Assembly: GCF_903853455.1 (NCBI RefSeq)
Contig: NZ_CAINTR010000131.1
Span: 1 to 40,595, forward strand
Origin: an uncultured Magnetospirillum sp.
GTDB taxonomy: Bacteria > Pseudomonadota > Alphaproteobacteria > Rhodospirillales > Magnetospirillaceae
Length of the DNA: 40,595 nt
Direction of reading: 5' to 3'
Part shown: positions 8,311-16,681 of the stretch, piece after piece
How positions within the stretch are numbered: position 1 is the first letter of the stretch
How the letters are laid out: every line of letters begins with the position of its first letter
Made by a program: the position numbers and the translations under genes
Notes under the pieces: generated by a model
The model's input: only the letters and a program-made list of their open reading frames with translations
What the model was told of the DNA's origin: nothing
Database searches by the model: none

Positions 8311-8868
8311 GTGGATTGGAAGGTCGCCCTCGATATTCTGGTTTCGCTGCTGCTGATCGCCACCATCGGCTATGCGGTAAGGCTGAACTCGCGCCTGTCG
8401 GCGCTGCGCAAGAATCGCGACGACCTCGCCAAGACCATCATCAATTTCAACGAGGCCACGGTCCGGGCCGAATCCTCCATCCCCAAGCTGCGCAAGGCGG
8501 CCGACGAGGCCGGCCAGACGCTGCAGGAGCGGGTGGAGAAGGCCCAGTCCCTGCGCGACGACCTCGCTTTCATGATCGAGCGGGCCGACACCATGGCCAA
8601 CCGCCTGGAAAACGCGGTGCGCTCCGCCCGCACGGACGGCCCTCCGGCTCGGGTCGAGAACACCGGTCGCGCGGAAGGACAGGGGCGCGCTGATCCGCCG
8701 TCCCGTGGAGCCCCCGCCGGCGACCGCGGCCCCGTGCCGCGTGGAGCCGGTGGCCGGGCCGCCCAGCAAGCCGCCATCGCCGCCGCTGCCGCCGCCAGCG
8801 AAGCCGAGAGCGACGAGCGATCCGAAGCCGAGCGCGAGCTTCTCCGCGCCCTGCAGTCCATGAGATAG
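8311..8868 (+). CDS. DUF6468-type flagellar-locus membrane protein
   Basis: A 185-residue protein starting at GTG 8311. It has one N-terminal membrane segment (DILVSLLLIATIGYAVRL), then a long coiled-coil region at about 25-110 (LRKNRDDLAKTIINFNEATVRAESSIPKLRKAADEAG), and a low-complexity Ala/Arg/Gly-rich tail. The coil resembles the DUF6468 family, which I know from alphaproteobacterial flagellar loci beside fliM. The function is unproven. The position between fliM and the motE-like gene suggests a role at the motor or stator. The membrane anchor with a short N-terminus predicts that the coil lies in the cytoplasm. It is separated from neighbours by seven and nine bases, so it is very likely in one operon with them. 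Confidence 0.75.
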   Translation: MDWKVALDILVSLLLIATIGYAVRLNSRLSALRKNRDDLAKTIINFNEATVRAESSIPKLRKAADEAGQTLQERVEKAQSLRDDLAFMIERADTMANRLENAVRSARTDGPPARVENTGRAEGQGRADPPSRGAPAGDRGPVPRGAGGRAAQQAAIAAAAAASEAESDERSEAERELLRALQSMR

Positions 8869-8877
8869 GGCGCCGCC

Positions 8878-9678
8878 ATGGCCAGCAAACCCCGCAAGCC
8901 GCCCCCCCGCACGTCCAAGACCGGAAACCCGCCTCCCGTCACCGGCCTGCGCGAGCGCCCCCCCACCTCCGACGCCGCCAGCCGGCCGCCCATCGTGCGC
9001 CTGCTGCCGATCCTGATCCTGGTCGGCGGCGTGATGCTGTCGGTGCGGGTGACCGACATTTTCCGGGGCACCTTCGGCCTCGCCTCGGTGTCGGTCGCCG
9101 AGTTGCAGGCACAGCAGCCGGCCAAGCCCGCATCGGCCTCTCCGCCGGCCCAGACCCAGCCCGCCACCGCCAAGGAGGCGGCCCCGGCCGCCACCCCGGC
9201 CAGCACCTCGCCCAGCGCCGCCACCTCGTCGGGCGACGCCGGCGGCGGCATGACCCAGACCGAGATGGACGTGCTGCAGAAACTCCAGGAGCGGCGCGGG
9301 TCGCTGGATGTGCGCGAACGCGACATCGAGCGGCGCGAAGCCCTGCTGAAAGCCGCCGAGGACCAGATCGACCGCAAAGTGGCCGAGATGAAGACCCTGC
9401 AGCACACCATCGAAGGGTTGTTGCGGCAGTACAACGACCAGGAAGACAATAAAATGCGGTCGTTGGTGAAGATTTACGAAAATATGAAGCCCAAGGAGGC
9501 TGCAAAAATCTTCGAGCAACTGGATATGGGCATCCTCCTTGAAGTCTTGGAGCGCATGAAGGAACAGCGCGTGGCTCCGATCCTAGCCGAAATGGACCCG
9601 TCCAAAGCCAAGGGAGTTACTTCCGAGATGGCACAAAGACGCCAGATACCGATGCCAAAAGCGGCCCCGGGCGGGTAA
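8878..9678 (+). CDS. MotE-like flagellar motility protein
   Basis: A 266-residue protein with a basic Pro-rich N-terminus and one membrane segment (LLPILILVGGVMLSV at about 40-55). A Pro/Ala/Thr-rich linker leads into a coiled coil with TEMDVLQKLQERRGSLDVRERDIERREALLKAAEDQI. The C-terminal MgtE_N-like domain contains IYENMKPKEAAKIFEQLDMGILLEVLERMKEQRVAPILAEMDPSKAKGVT. MotE in rhizobia is a periplasmic chaperone for MotC. This protein shares the same coil plus MgtE_N plan, found widely in alphaproteobacterial flagellar operons. Whether it chaperones a stator protein here is inferred. It follows the DUF6468 gene by nine bases. After it come about 118 bases before cheY. Confidence 0.8.
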   Translation: MASKPRKPPPRTSKTGNPPPVTGLRERPPTSDAASRPPIVRLLPILILVGGVMLSVRVTDIFRGTFGLASVSVAELQAQQPAKPASASPPAQTQPATAKEAAPAATPASTSPSAATSSGDAGGGMTQTEMDVLQKLQERRGSLDVRERDIERREALLKAAEDQIDRKVAEMKTLQHTIEGLLRQYNDQEDNKMRSLVKIYENMKPKEAAKIFEQLDMGILLEVLERMKEQRVAPILAEMDPSKAKGVTSEMAQRRQIPMPKAAPGG

Positions 9679-9702
9679 TTAGCGAGAATTGCACAAAAAT
9701 GC

Positions 9703-9712
9703 CTTGCGCAAG
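9703..9712. promoter_or_regulatory. palindrome in the cheY upstream region
   Basis: CTTGCGCAAG is a perfect 10-bp palindrome in the 118-base gap before the cheY-type gene. An AT-rich patch with TACATTAAC follows at 9722-9731 and could hold a -10 element. The palindrome may be an operator or a chance match. Confidence 0.3.
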
Positions 9713-9796
9713 TGTGGTTCTGTACATTAACTAAGAAAATTCGTGGGTTACCGGTTTCTCGGTTTCTGGCGGCTGGTGTCTCGAAGGAGCGGATGA

Positions 9797-10183
9797 ATGG
9801 CTGTCGATAAGAATATGAACGTCCTCATCGTGGATGACTACAAAACGATGTTGAGAATCATCCGTAACCTGCTCAAGCAGCTGGGTTTCAACAACGTCGA
9901 TGAGGCCACCGATGGCGCCATGGCGCTGCAGATGCTTCGGGTGGGCACGTATGGTCTGGTCATCTCCGACTGGAACATGGAACCCATGACCGGGTTGCAG
10001 TTGCTCCGAGAGGTTCGCGCCGACGCCAAGTTGAAGCCGGTTCCCTTCATCATGGTCACCGCCGAGTCCAAGTCGGAAAACGTCATCGCGGCAAAGGAAG
10101 CCGGCGTGTCCAACTACATCGTCAAGCCCTTCAACGCCGAAACGTTGAAGACCAAGATGGCGAGCGTACTGGGCGATTTCTAA
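9797..10183 (+). CDS. cheY: CheY-type response regulator
   Basis: A single-domain receiver of 128 residues, the normal CheY length. Key residues are in place: acidic pair D13-D14, phosphorylation site D58 in VISDWNMEP, T88, Y107 (aromatic switch) and K110. The protein would be phosphorylated by a CheA kinase and bind FliM to change rotation. Its position directly upstream of a cheZ-like gene and downstream of fliM supports a motor role over a generic regulator. ATG 9797 follows GGAGCGGATGA, giving GGAG at a suitable distance. It ends 22 bases before the cheZ-like start. No output domain is present. Confidence 0.92.
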   Translation: MAVDKNMNVLIVDDYKTMLRIIRNLLKQLGFNNVDEATDGAMALQMLRVGTYGLVISDWNMEPMTGLQLLREVRADAKLKPVPFIMVTAESKSENVIAAKEAGVSNYIVKPFNAETLKTKMASVLGDF

Positions 10184-10205
10184 TTCCTTGAAGGGGTTCG
10201 GTAGC

Positions 10206-10850
10206 ATGCCGGCGAGGGGCGTTGACCGCGATTTGGAACTGCGATTAGACGCCATTCGTTTGGAACATGGCGACACCGTCAAGGTCGACAAGATCGGCGA
10301 AGTGGTCCGGGCGATGCTCGACACCATGGCCGGTGATATCAGCGCCGGGGATCTTCGGCTTTATCGTGAGCTGGAGTCCCTGTCGCAGTATATCCATGCG
10401 GCCAAGGAGGAGATCGCCGCCCTGCGTCCGGGCGAGATCAAGAACGAGTTCATCGCCTCGGCCACCGACGAGTTGGACGCCATCGTCGGCGCCACCGAGG
10501 CGGCGACCAACGAGATCATGGATGCGGCCGAAAGTCTGGGCAGCCTCAACGCCGTCCTCGACCAGGACGTGGCCAACCGGCTGGACGAGATCACCACCCG
10601 GATTTTCGAGGCCTGCACCTTCCAGGACATCACCGGCCAGCGCATCACCAAGGTGGTTCGGGCGCTGAAGGAAATCGAGGACCGGGTCGAAAGCCTGGTC
10701 AAGATGTTCGGCGGCGAGATCGAGGGGGCCAAGACCAAGACCGACGCGCCGAAGGAGCTGACCGACCAGGACCTTCTCAACGGCCCGCAGCTGCCCGGCA
10801 ACGGCACCAACCAGGCCGATATCGACGCGCTGCTCGCTAGTTTCGATTAG
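10206..10850 (+). CDS. cheZ: CheZ-like CheY-P phosphatase
   Basis: CheZ speeds dephosphorylation of CheY-P and so ends the tumble signal. The 214-residue product is helical, with the active-site segment ACTFQDITGQRITKVVRALKEIE (about residues 133-155). Its D and Q match the catalytic D143/Q147 pair of E. coli CheZ. It ends in NQADIDALLASFD, resembling the C-terminal CheY-docking peptide (DDLLASLGF in E. coli). Both features support a real CheZ and not a CheC/CheX phosphatase. ATG 10206 is preferred because GAAGGGG lies eight bases upstream. The in-frame TTG at 10188 overlaps that site. It is likely cotranscribed with cheY. Confidence 0.9.
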   Translation: MPARGVDRDLELRLDAIRLEHGDTVKVDKIGEVVRAMLDTMAGDISAGDLRLYRELESLSQYIHAAKEEIAALRPGEIKNEFIASATDELDAIVGATEAATNEIMDAAESLGSLNAVLDQDVANRLDEITTRIFEACTFQDITGQRITKVVRALKEIEDRVESLVKMFGGEIEGAKTKTDAPKELTDQDLLNGPQLPGNGTNQADIDALLASFD

Positions 10851-10855
10851 TCTCC

Positions 10856-13800
10856 ATGGAGGCTGCCGGCCAAGCCAGCGGCGTACGGCGAATGGCGGTG
10901 CGTAGCTTCTTGCAACTGGTCCTGCTGATCACGGCCTTGCTGGGGCCGGCGGCAGTGGCGTTCGCGCAGTCCTCCCCCCGTGCCGCCGACCATGACGGCT
11001 TCGGCCGCATGGTGTTCGACTGGGACGGCCCGGTCAATTTTTCCGCCGACGTGGTCAACAGCCAGCTCATCATTCGCTTCGACAAGCCCATCGCCGGCGA
11101 CGCCAAGGCGGTGCTGAAGCCGTTGGCCCATTATCTCAAGGGCGTCACCCTCAGCCCCGACCGCAAGATGGCCAGCTTCCCGCTGGCGGTGCCGGTGCAG
11201 GTGAAAAGCTTCCAGACCGGCAGTTCGGTGGTGGTCGACCTGACGGAGAGCAAGACTCCCACCACCTCCTCGGCGCCGCCGCCGCCGCCGGCCACCCTCA
11301 CCCCCCAGGACCCCAAGCCGGGCAAGCCCGCCCCCGCCGCTTCTGCTCCCGCTGAGGCGGCCGGCCCCGCCACCGACCTGATGGTGCGCGGCGGCGAGCA
11401 TACCGGCTTCAACCGTCTGGTGTTCGACTGGCCCAAGCCGGTCGGCTACACCGTCGACGAAGGCCCCGGTCAGGCCTCCATCAATTTCGACCATCTGGCC
11501 AATGTCAACGTCACCTCGCTCAAGGCGTCGCTGCCGTCCGACGTGGGGTTCCTGGAGGCCCGCAACACCGGCAAGGGAACCTCCATCGTGCTGTCGCTGC
11601 CGCCGGGCATGCGGGTGCGCCACTTCGCCAGCGGCCCCCGCATCGCGGTGGATCTGGTGCGGCCCGCCGGGGCGCCGCCGCCGCCGCGCGCCAATGGCGC
11701 CGCCACCCCGCCGCTGGCCCCCGCCCTGGGATCGGAAGAGCAGCCCCCCGCCCTGCAACCGCTGGCGCCGCAACCACCGACGCCCCCACCCGCCGCCAAC
11801 GGCAAGCCCAATGGCAACGCCACCGCCAAACCGGCCCCGGCCGAGACCGAAGGCGACAAGGCCGGCGACACCATCCAGGCGGCGCCGCTGGGCCGGGTGG
11901 TCAGCCTCGGCTTCGCCTTCGACAAGCCGACCGGAGCGGCGGTGTTCCGCCGGGCCGGCTGGCTGTGGGCGATCTTCGACCTCAAGACCGAGGTGGACAC
12001 CAAGCTGCTCAAGCGCACCGGCGGCGACGTGGTGCTGCATGTGGAACAGATCCAGGGCTTCAAGGGCACCGCTGTCCGCATGATCACCCGCCCGGGCTTC
12101 AACCCCTCGGTTCGCAAGGAAGGCCAGTTGTGGGTGCTCGACATCCACGAGCAGCCCATGAGCCCCAAGGTCGGCGCCGACGTCAAAGTCCAGATGGATT
12201 TCCAGGATCGCGGCCGGGTGGTCATAGCCATGGCCGACGGCTCCGCTCCCATGATGCTGCGCGACCCCGAGGTCGGCGATTCCATCGAGGTGGTGACGGT
12301 CCCCGCCATCGGTGTCGGCGTGCGCGGCGGACACGATTATCCCGGCGTCGAGATCCTGCCCACCGCCCAGGGCGCCGCCGCCATCCTGCGCAACGACGCC
12401 GCCCGGGTGGAGGTCAACAAGGCCGACGTGGAAGTCAGCATGCCGGGCGGCCTGTACCTGTCCTCGGCCCTGGCCGGTCCCGGCGAAGCGGGGGGCGCTC
12501 CGGGAGAGCCGGGGGTCGGCGCCGAGGTGATGGCCACCGGTCCGCTGGACATCTCCAAATGGCTGCGCGGCGGCAACGACAAATTCGTGGACGAGCATCG
12601 CAAGCTGCTGAGTCGCATGCCCCTCATCCGCCCCGACGAGAAGAACGCCCAGCGCCTGGAGATCGCCCGCCACTATCTGGCCAACGGCTTCGGAGCGGAA
12701 GCCCTGGGCGTGCTGCGGGTGATGGCCGCCGCCGATCCCCAGATCGTCGATACGCCGGCCTTCCGGGCGGTGCGCGGCGCCGCCAGCTTCCTGATGCGCC
12801 GCGACGCCGACGCCGTCGCCGACCTGTCCATGCCGGCGCTGAAGTCCGATCCCACCGTCCAGTTGTTCCTGGCCGCCGCCAGCGCCCGCTCGCTGCCCGA
12901 TCCCAACAAGAACGCCCTGGTGCTGCGTCTGGCCCCCGAGGACATCAAGGGCTGGCCGCGCACGCTCCGCATGGAGATCGGCGAGGTGGCCGCCAAGACG
13001 GTGGCCAGTGCCGGCGATTCCAAGGGAGCCGCCAAGATCGTCGATGCCATGATGGGCCAAGGCCTGTCCAAGCGCGACGTGGGCAAGCTGTCCTATCTGG
13101 CCGGCCTCGCCGCCGTGGCCGGCAAGCAGTACGACCAGGCCATCTCGCGCTTCCGCGACGCCGAGGCCAGCGACAGCCGCCCCGACCGCGCCTACGCGGC
13201 GCGCGACCGCATCGAATTGATGCTGCGCCTGGGCAAGATGACTCCGAACGAAGCCATCGGCGAGCTGGAGAAGCTGCGCTTCGCCTGGCGTGGCGAGGAT
13301 TTCGAGTATCAGCTGATGAAGCGCCTGGGCCAGCTTCAGATCGCCGCCGGCCGCTACGGCGAGGGCCTGCGCAGCATGCACAGCCTGGCGACCAACTACC
13401 CCGACAATCCCGACATTCCCAAGGTCATGGACGAGATGCACGACGCCTTCGACCGCCTGTTCCTGGGCGGCGAAGCCGACAAGCTCCAGCCGGTGGTCGC
13501 CATCGGCCTCTACGACGAGTTCCAGGAGCTGACACCATCGGGGGCCAAGGGCGACGAGATGATCCGCAAGCTGGCCGACCGCTTGGCCTCGGTCGATCTG
13601 CTCGACCGTGCCGGCGAATTGCTGCGCCATCAGGTGGAGTTCCGCCTGTCCGGGCTGGACAAGGCGCGGATCGGGGCGCGGCTGGCCTTCCTCAACATCT
13701 CGGACCGCAAGCCCGGTCTGGCGCTGGAAGCCCTGGAAGCCAGCGAAGTGCCCGACATCCCCGCCGACCTGGTCGCCCAGCGGCGCTATCTCAGGGTGCA

Positions 13801-14248
13801 GGCGCTGGACGATCTCGGCCGCTCGGGCGAGGCGCTGGCCCTGATCATCAACGACCAGAGCGACGAGGCCCGCAAGCTGCGCGGCGACATCAACTGGCGC
13901 CTGAAGAAATGGCCGGAAGCCGCCGCCTCGCTGGAAAGCACCATCGAAAAGCCGCTGGGCAACAAGCCGCTGGACCCCATCATGGCGCGGCGACTGCTGG
14001 ACACCGCCATCGCCATGACCCTGGCCCGCGACGAACGCGGCCTGACCCGGCTGCGCCGCGCCTACGCCCCGCTGATGGCCGCCACCGAGTGGAAGGAGGC
14101 GTTCGAGTTGCTGACCAGCGAGCCCGAACGCGGCATCATCGACTATCGCCGGGTGGGCGAGAAGATCAAGCAGGTCCAGGATTTCCAGACCTTCATGAGC
14201 GAATGGCGCAACCGGGTGAAAACCCAGGGCCTGTCATCGATCAATTAA
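10856..14248 (+). CDS. large exported AMIN-like / TPR protein
   Basis: A 1130-residue exported protein. The signal peptide (hydrophobic run ending near VAFAQ at about residue 38) is followed by AMIN-like repeats, each beginning with a similar motif: HDGFGRMVFDWDGPVNF at about 43 and HTGFNRLVFDWPKPVGY at about 181. A third, more diverged copy starts around GRVVSLGFAFDKPTGAAVF near 345. Pro/Ala-rich linkers separate them. The C-terminal half is helical with TPR-like repeats, for example YDQAISRFRDAEASDSRPDRAYAARDRIELMLRLGKM. AMIN domains bind cell-wall or envelope components in other families, so a periplasmic scaffold role is likely. It starts six bases after the cheZ-like gene, so it is probably in the motility transcript. 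ATG 10892 (residue 13) is an alternative start. The exact function is unknown. Confidence 0.75.
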   Translation: MEAAGQASGVRRMAVRSFLQLVLLITALLGPAAVAFAQSSPRAADHDGFGRMVFDWDGPVNFSADVVNSQLIIRFDKPIAGDAKAVLKPLAHYLKGVTLSPDRKMASFPLAVPVQVKSFQTGSSVVVDLTESKTPTTSSAPPPPPATLTPQDPKPGKPAPAASAPAEAAGPATDLMVRGGEHTGFNRLVFDWPKPVGYTVDEGPGQASINFDHLANVNVTSLKASLPSDVGFLEARNTGKGTSIVLSLPPGMRVRHFASGPRIAVDLVRPAGAPPPPRANGAATPPLAPALGSEEQPPALQPLAPQPPTPPPAANGKPNGNATAKPAPAETEGDKAGDTIQAAPLGRVVSLGFAFDKPTGAAVFRRAGWLWAIFDLKTEVDTKLLKRTGGDVVLHVEQIQGFKGTAVRMITRPGFNPSVRKEGQLWVLDIHEQPMSPKVGADVKVQMDFQDRGRVVIAMADGSAPMMLRDPEVGDSIEVVTVPAIGVGVRGGHDYPGVEILPTAQGAAAILRNDAARVEVNKADVEVSMPGGLYLSSALAGPGEAGGAPGEPGVGAEVMATGPLDISKWLRGGNDKFVDEHRKLLSRMPLIRPDEKNAQRLEIARHYLANGFGAEALGVLRVMAAADPQIVDTPAFRAVRGAASFLMRRDADAVADLSMPALKSDPTVQLFLAAASARSLPDPNKNALVLRLAPEDIKGWPRTLRMEIGEVAAKTVASAGDSKGAAKIVDAMMGQGLSKRDVGKLSYLAGLAAVAGKQYDQAISRFRDAEASDSRPDRAYAARDRIELMLRLGKMTPNEAIGELEKLRFAWRGEDFEYQLMKRLGQLQIAAGRYGEGLRSMHSLATNYPDNPDIPKVMDEMHDAFDRLFLGGEADKLQPVVAIGLYDEFQELTPSGAKGDEMIRKLADRLASVDLLDRAGELLRHQVEFRLSGLDKARIGARLAFLNISDRKPGLALEALEASEVPDIPADLVAQRRYLRVQALDDLGRSGEALALIINDQSDEARKLRGDINWRLKKWPEAAASLESTIEKPLGNKPLDPIMARRLLDTAIAMTLARDERGLTRLRRAYAPLMAATEWKEAFELLTSEPERGIIDYRRVGEKIKQVQDFQTFMSEWRNRVKTQGLSSIN

Positions 14249-14271
14249 TGTCAAACCACGGGAGTATGGCC

Positions 14272-14898
14272 ATGGCGGCAAAGGGCAGGATCGCGGCGAT
14301 GGCGCTGGTGACGGCAACCCTCTCGGGCTGTCTGTATCAGCAATTGCCGCCGCCGGAGACCGTGACGCTGGCCCCGGTGCCGGGGGAGCCGCTGCCGTTC
14401 AAGGCGCGCGTCATGATCTATGCCGGCGAGCAGGACCTGACCCGCACCCTGGTCATTCAGGCCAATCGCACCCAGACCGACGAAACCCCGGTCAAGGACG
14501 GGCTGCTAATGACCAAGGCCGCCAAGACCCTGCTGTCCAAGGGCTTCGCGCAGGTGGAGATCAACAATCCCGCCATTCGGCCCCAGATCGTCGTCAAGCT
14601 CTACGGCAAGACCACTTGGGCCAAGCTGGACCGGGACTTGAAGATCGGTTGCGCCATCGACGCCTGGACCGCCGACGGCATCCCGCTGGGCAATTTCGGC
14701 GCCCGCTACATCGCCGAACAGACCGATTACCACGACGAGGTGGAGGCGGCCTACGGCCAGTGCCTGAAAAAGCCGGTGGAAGACCTGCTCAACTCCCCCG
14801 CCCTGGCCCGTCTGGCCGGCGCCGGCTTCAAGGACCCGACGCCGACGGCGGCGGAGGCCTGGATGCGGACGCTGGGACCGATTCCACAGATGCGGTGA
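14272..14898 (+). CDS. small lipoprotein of unknown function
   Basis: A protein of about 208 residues with an N-terminal Ala-rich hydrophobic segment ending in the lipobox LSGC (Cys at about residue 19), so it is likely a lipoprotein. The mature part has a strand-rich N-terminal half (VMIYAGEQDLTRTLVIQANRTQ), a central IVVKLYGKTTWAKLDRDLKIGCAIDAW segment and a C-terminal helix before PTPTAAEAWMRTLGPIP. I do not recognise the family. ATG 14272 is favoured because GGGAG sits seven bases upstream. ATG 14248, which overlaps the stop of the large AMIN/TPR gene (TAATG), is also in frame and would add eight residues. The tight junction suggests the two are translated together and may act together in the envelope. 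Confidence 0.65.
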   Translation: MAAKGRIAAMALVTATLSGCLYQQLPPPETVTLAPVPGEPLPFKARVMIYAGEQDLTRTLVIQANRTQTDETPVKDGLLMTKAAKTLLSKGFAQVEINNPAIRPQIVVKLYGKTTWAKLDRDLKIGCAIDAWTADGIPLGNFGARYIAEQTDYHDEVEAAYGQCLKKPVEDLLNSPALARLAGAGFKDPTPTAAEAWMRTLGPIPQMR

Positions 14899-14941
14899 GT
14901 CCTTCGTGACACTGTGAGTAATCCGGGCTAGCTTCGCCGCC

Positions 14942-15937
14942 ATGACCGACGTTCAGACTCTCACCGTTTCGCCCGAAGAAGCCGAACTGCGCCTCGACCG
15001 CTGGTTCAAGCGCCACTTCCCCGCCCTCACCCACGGCCTGCTGGAAAAGTGGCTGCGGACCGGCAATGTCCGGGTGGACGGCAAGCGCGCCAAGTCCAAC
15101 CAGCGCCTCGACGCCGGCCAATCCATCCGGGTGCCGCCGCTGCCGGTCGGACCGGCCCCCGAGGCGGCGCCCAAGCCGGTGGTGGTGGACGAGAAGACGG
15201 CGCGCATGCTGATGGACGCCGTCCTGTACATGGACGACGACGTCATCGTGCTGAACAAGCCGCCGGGTCTGGCGGTCCAGGGCGGCACCGGCATGGCCGA
15301 CAACCACCTCGACGCCATGCTGGACGCGCTCAGGTTCGACGCCGCCGAGCGGCCGCGGCTGGTGCATCGCCTGGACAAGGACACGTCGGGGGTATTGCTG
15401 CTGGGCCGCACCGCCTCGGCCACCGCCAAACTGGCCGCCAGCTTCAAGAGCCGAGCCGCCCGCAAATGCTATTGGGCGCTGGTGGTGGGCCTGCCGCAAC
15501 ACCGCCAGGGTCGTATCGACGCGCCCCTGTCCAAGCTGGGCGGCAAGGGCGCCGAGAAGGTGGCGGTGGACGAAGACGACGGCAAGCACGCCGTCACCTA
15601 TTACCGGGTGGTGGACAACGCCCTGCGGCGCGCCTCGTGGCTGGAAATGGAACCGCGCACCGGCCGCACCCACCAGCTGCGGGTTCACTGCGTGCTGCTG
15701 GGCATGCCGATCATGGGCGACGGCAAGTATGGCGGCAAGGAGGCCCTGATCGAGGGCACCGGCGTCTCGCGCAAGCTGCACCTGCACGCCCGGGCGCTCC
15801 GCCTGCCCCATCCCCGCACCAAGGCCATGTTGGAAGTGGTGGCGCCGCTGCCCACCCATATCAAGGCCAGCTTCACCTTCTTCGGCTTTGTCGAATCCGA
15901 CGCCGGCGCGCCCTTCGAGGCGTTCGACGAAGAATAA
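14942..15937 (+). CDS. rluC: RluC/RluD-family 23S rRNA pseudouridine synthase
   Basis: The enzyme isomerises uridine to pseudouridine in 23S rRNA. The 331-residue product has an N-terminal S4 RNA-binding domain (about residues 15-70, with RLDRWFKRHFPALTHGLLEKWLR). The catalytic domain follows, with the family motif HRLDKDTSGVLLLGRT (about 141-156) that carries the catalytic Asp in RLD. A later GRTHQLRVHC motif and MGDGKYGG complete it. The S4-plus-catalytic plan and length fit RluC or RluD. I favour RluC because the central sequence resembles alphaproteobacterial RluC-type enzymes, but site specificity cannot be read from sequence. It is followed 66 bases later by the HAD gene. The cytoplasmic role is unrelated to flagella. 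Confidence 0.85.
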   Translation: MTDVQTLTVSPEEAELRLDRWFKRHFPALTHGLLEKWLRTGNVRVDGKRAKSNQRLDAGQSIRVPPLPVGPAPEAAPKPVVVDEKTARMLMDAVLYMDDDVIVLNKPPGLAVQGGTGMADNHLDAMLDALRFDAAERPRLVHRLDKDTSGVLLLGRTASATAKLAASFKSRAARKCYWALVVGLPQHRQGRIDAPLSKLGGKGAEKVAVDEDDGKHAVTYYRVVDNALRRASWLEMEPRTGRTHQLRVHCVLLGMPIMGDGKYGGKEALIEGTGVSRKLHLHARALRLPHPRTKAMLEVVAPLPTHIKASFTFFGFVESDAGAPFEAFDEE

Positions 15938-16003
15938 CATTCCCTTGGTTGGTTGTACGCCGGGGATGCTGTACTCTGGCACCATAACGACCCAAGGAAT
16001 GCA

Positions 16004-16681
16004 ATGACGCGATTGCGCCTGGCCGTCTTCGACGTGGACGGCACCCTCGTGGACAGTCAGCACAACATCGTCTCGGCCATGACCGAGGCGTGGACCAGTC
16101 TCAACCTCGGCATGCCCCGACCGGACCAGGTGCGACGCATCATCGGCCTGTCGCTGGTCGAGGCGTGCAGCGTGCTGTTGCCCTGGGCGCCGCCGTCGCT
16201 GCACCGCGCGGTGGCCGACGCCTACAAGGAGGCGTTCCGCGCCATGCGGCTGGTGCCCGACAGCATGGAACCGCTGTTCCCCGGAGTGAAGGAGGCGCTG
16301 GACCTGCTGGAAAGCGAGGGCTGGCTGCTGGGTCTGGCCACCGGCAAATCCCGCCAGGGCGTCGATGCCATGCTGGAAAGCCATGGCCTCGACGGGCGCT
16401 TCATCACCATCCAAACCGCCGACACCAATCCCAGCAAACCCGACCCGTCCATGCTCAGGCGCGCCGCCACGGATTGCGGTTTGGCCGCCAGCGACATTGT
16501 CATGATCGGCGATACCGCCTATGACATGGCCATGGCCGCCGCCGCCCGGACGGGCGCGGTGGGGGTCTCGTGGGGCTATCATTCGCTCGACGAGCTGAAC
16601 AAGGCCGGCGCCCAGGTGGTTCTCGATACTTTCGATAATCTCACCGAAGTGCTCGACGCCCTGACCGGAGTGCGGGGATGA
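16004..16681 (+). CDS. HAD-superfamily phosphatase, Gph-like
   Basis: A 225-residue haloacid-dehalogenase hydrolase. Motif I is DVDGTLVDSQ near the N-terminus (catalytic Asp pair), motif II is LATGKS, motif III Lys is in NPSKPDPSML and motif IV is MIGDTAYDMAMA. The cap domain lies between motifs I and II as in phosphoglycolate phosphatase and related subfamily IA enzymes. The substrate is not predictable. ATG 16004 is chosen because AAGGA precedes it and motif I then starts at residue 8. An in-frame ATG at 15953 would add 17 unrelated residues. The stop overlaps the start of the AsmA-like gene by ATGA, indicating translational coupling. Confidence 0.85.
   Translation: MTRLRLAVFDVDGTLVDSQHNIVSAMTEAWTSLNLGMPRPDQVRRIIGLSLVEACSVLLPWAPPSLHRAVADAYKEAFRAMRLVPDSMEPLFPGVKEALDLLESEGWLLGLATGKSRQGVDAMLESHGLDGRFITIQTADTNPSKPDPSMLRRAATDCGLAASDIVMIGDTAYDMAMAAAARTGAVGVSWGYHSLDELNKAGAQVVLDTFDNLTEVLDALTGVRG

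Noticed and set aside
6943-9519. 858-codon minus-strand open frame opposite fliM and the motE-like gene
   Set aside because: Antisense to clear flagellar genes. The Gly/His-rich translation has no recognisable domain.
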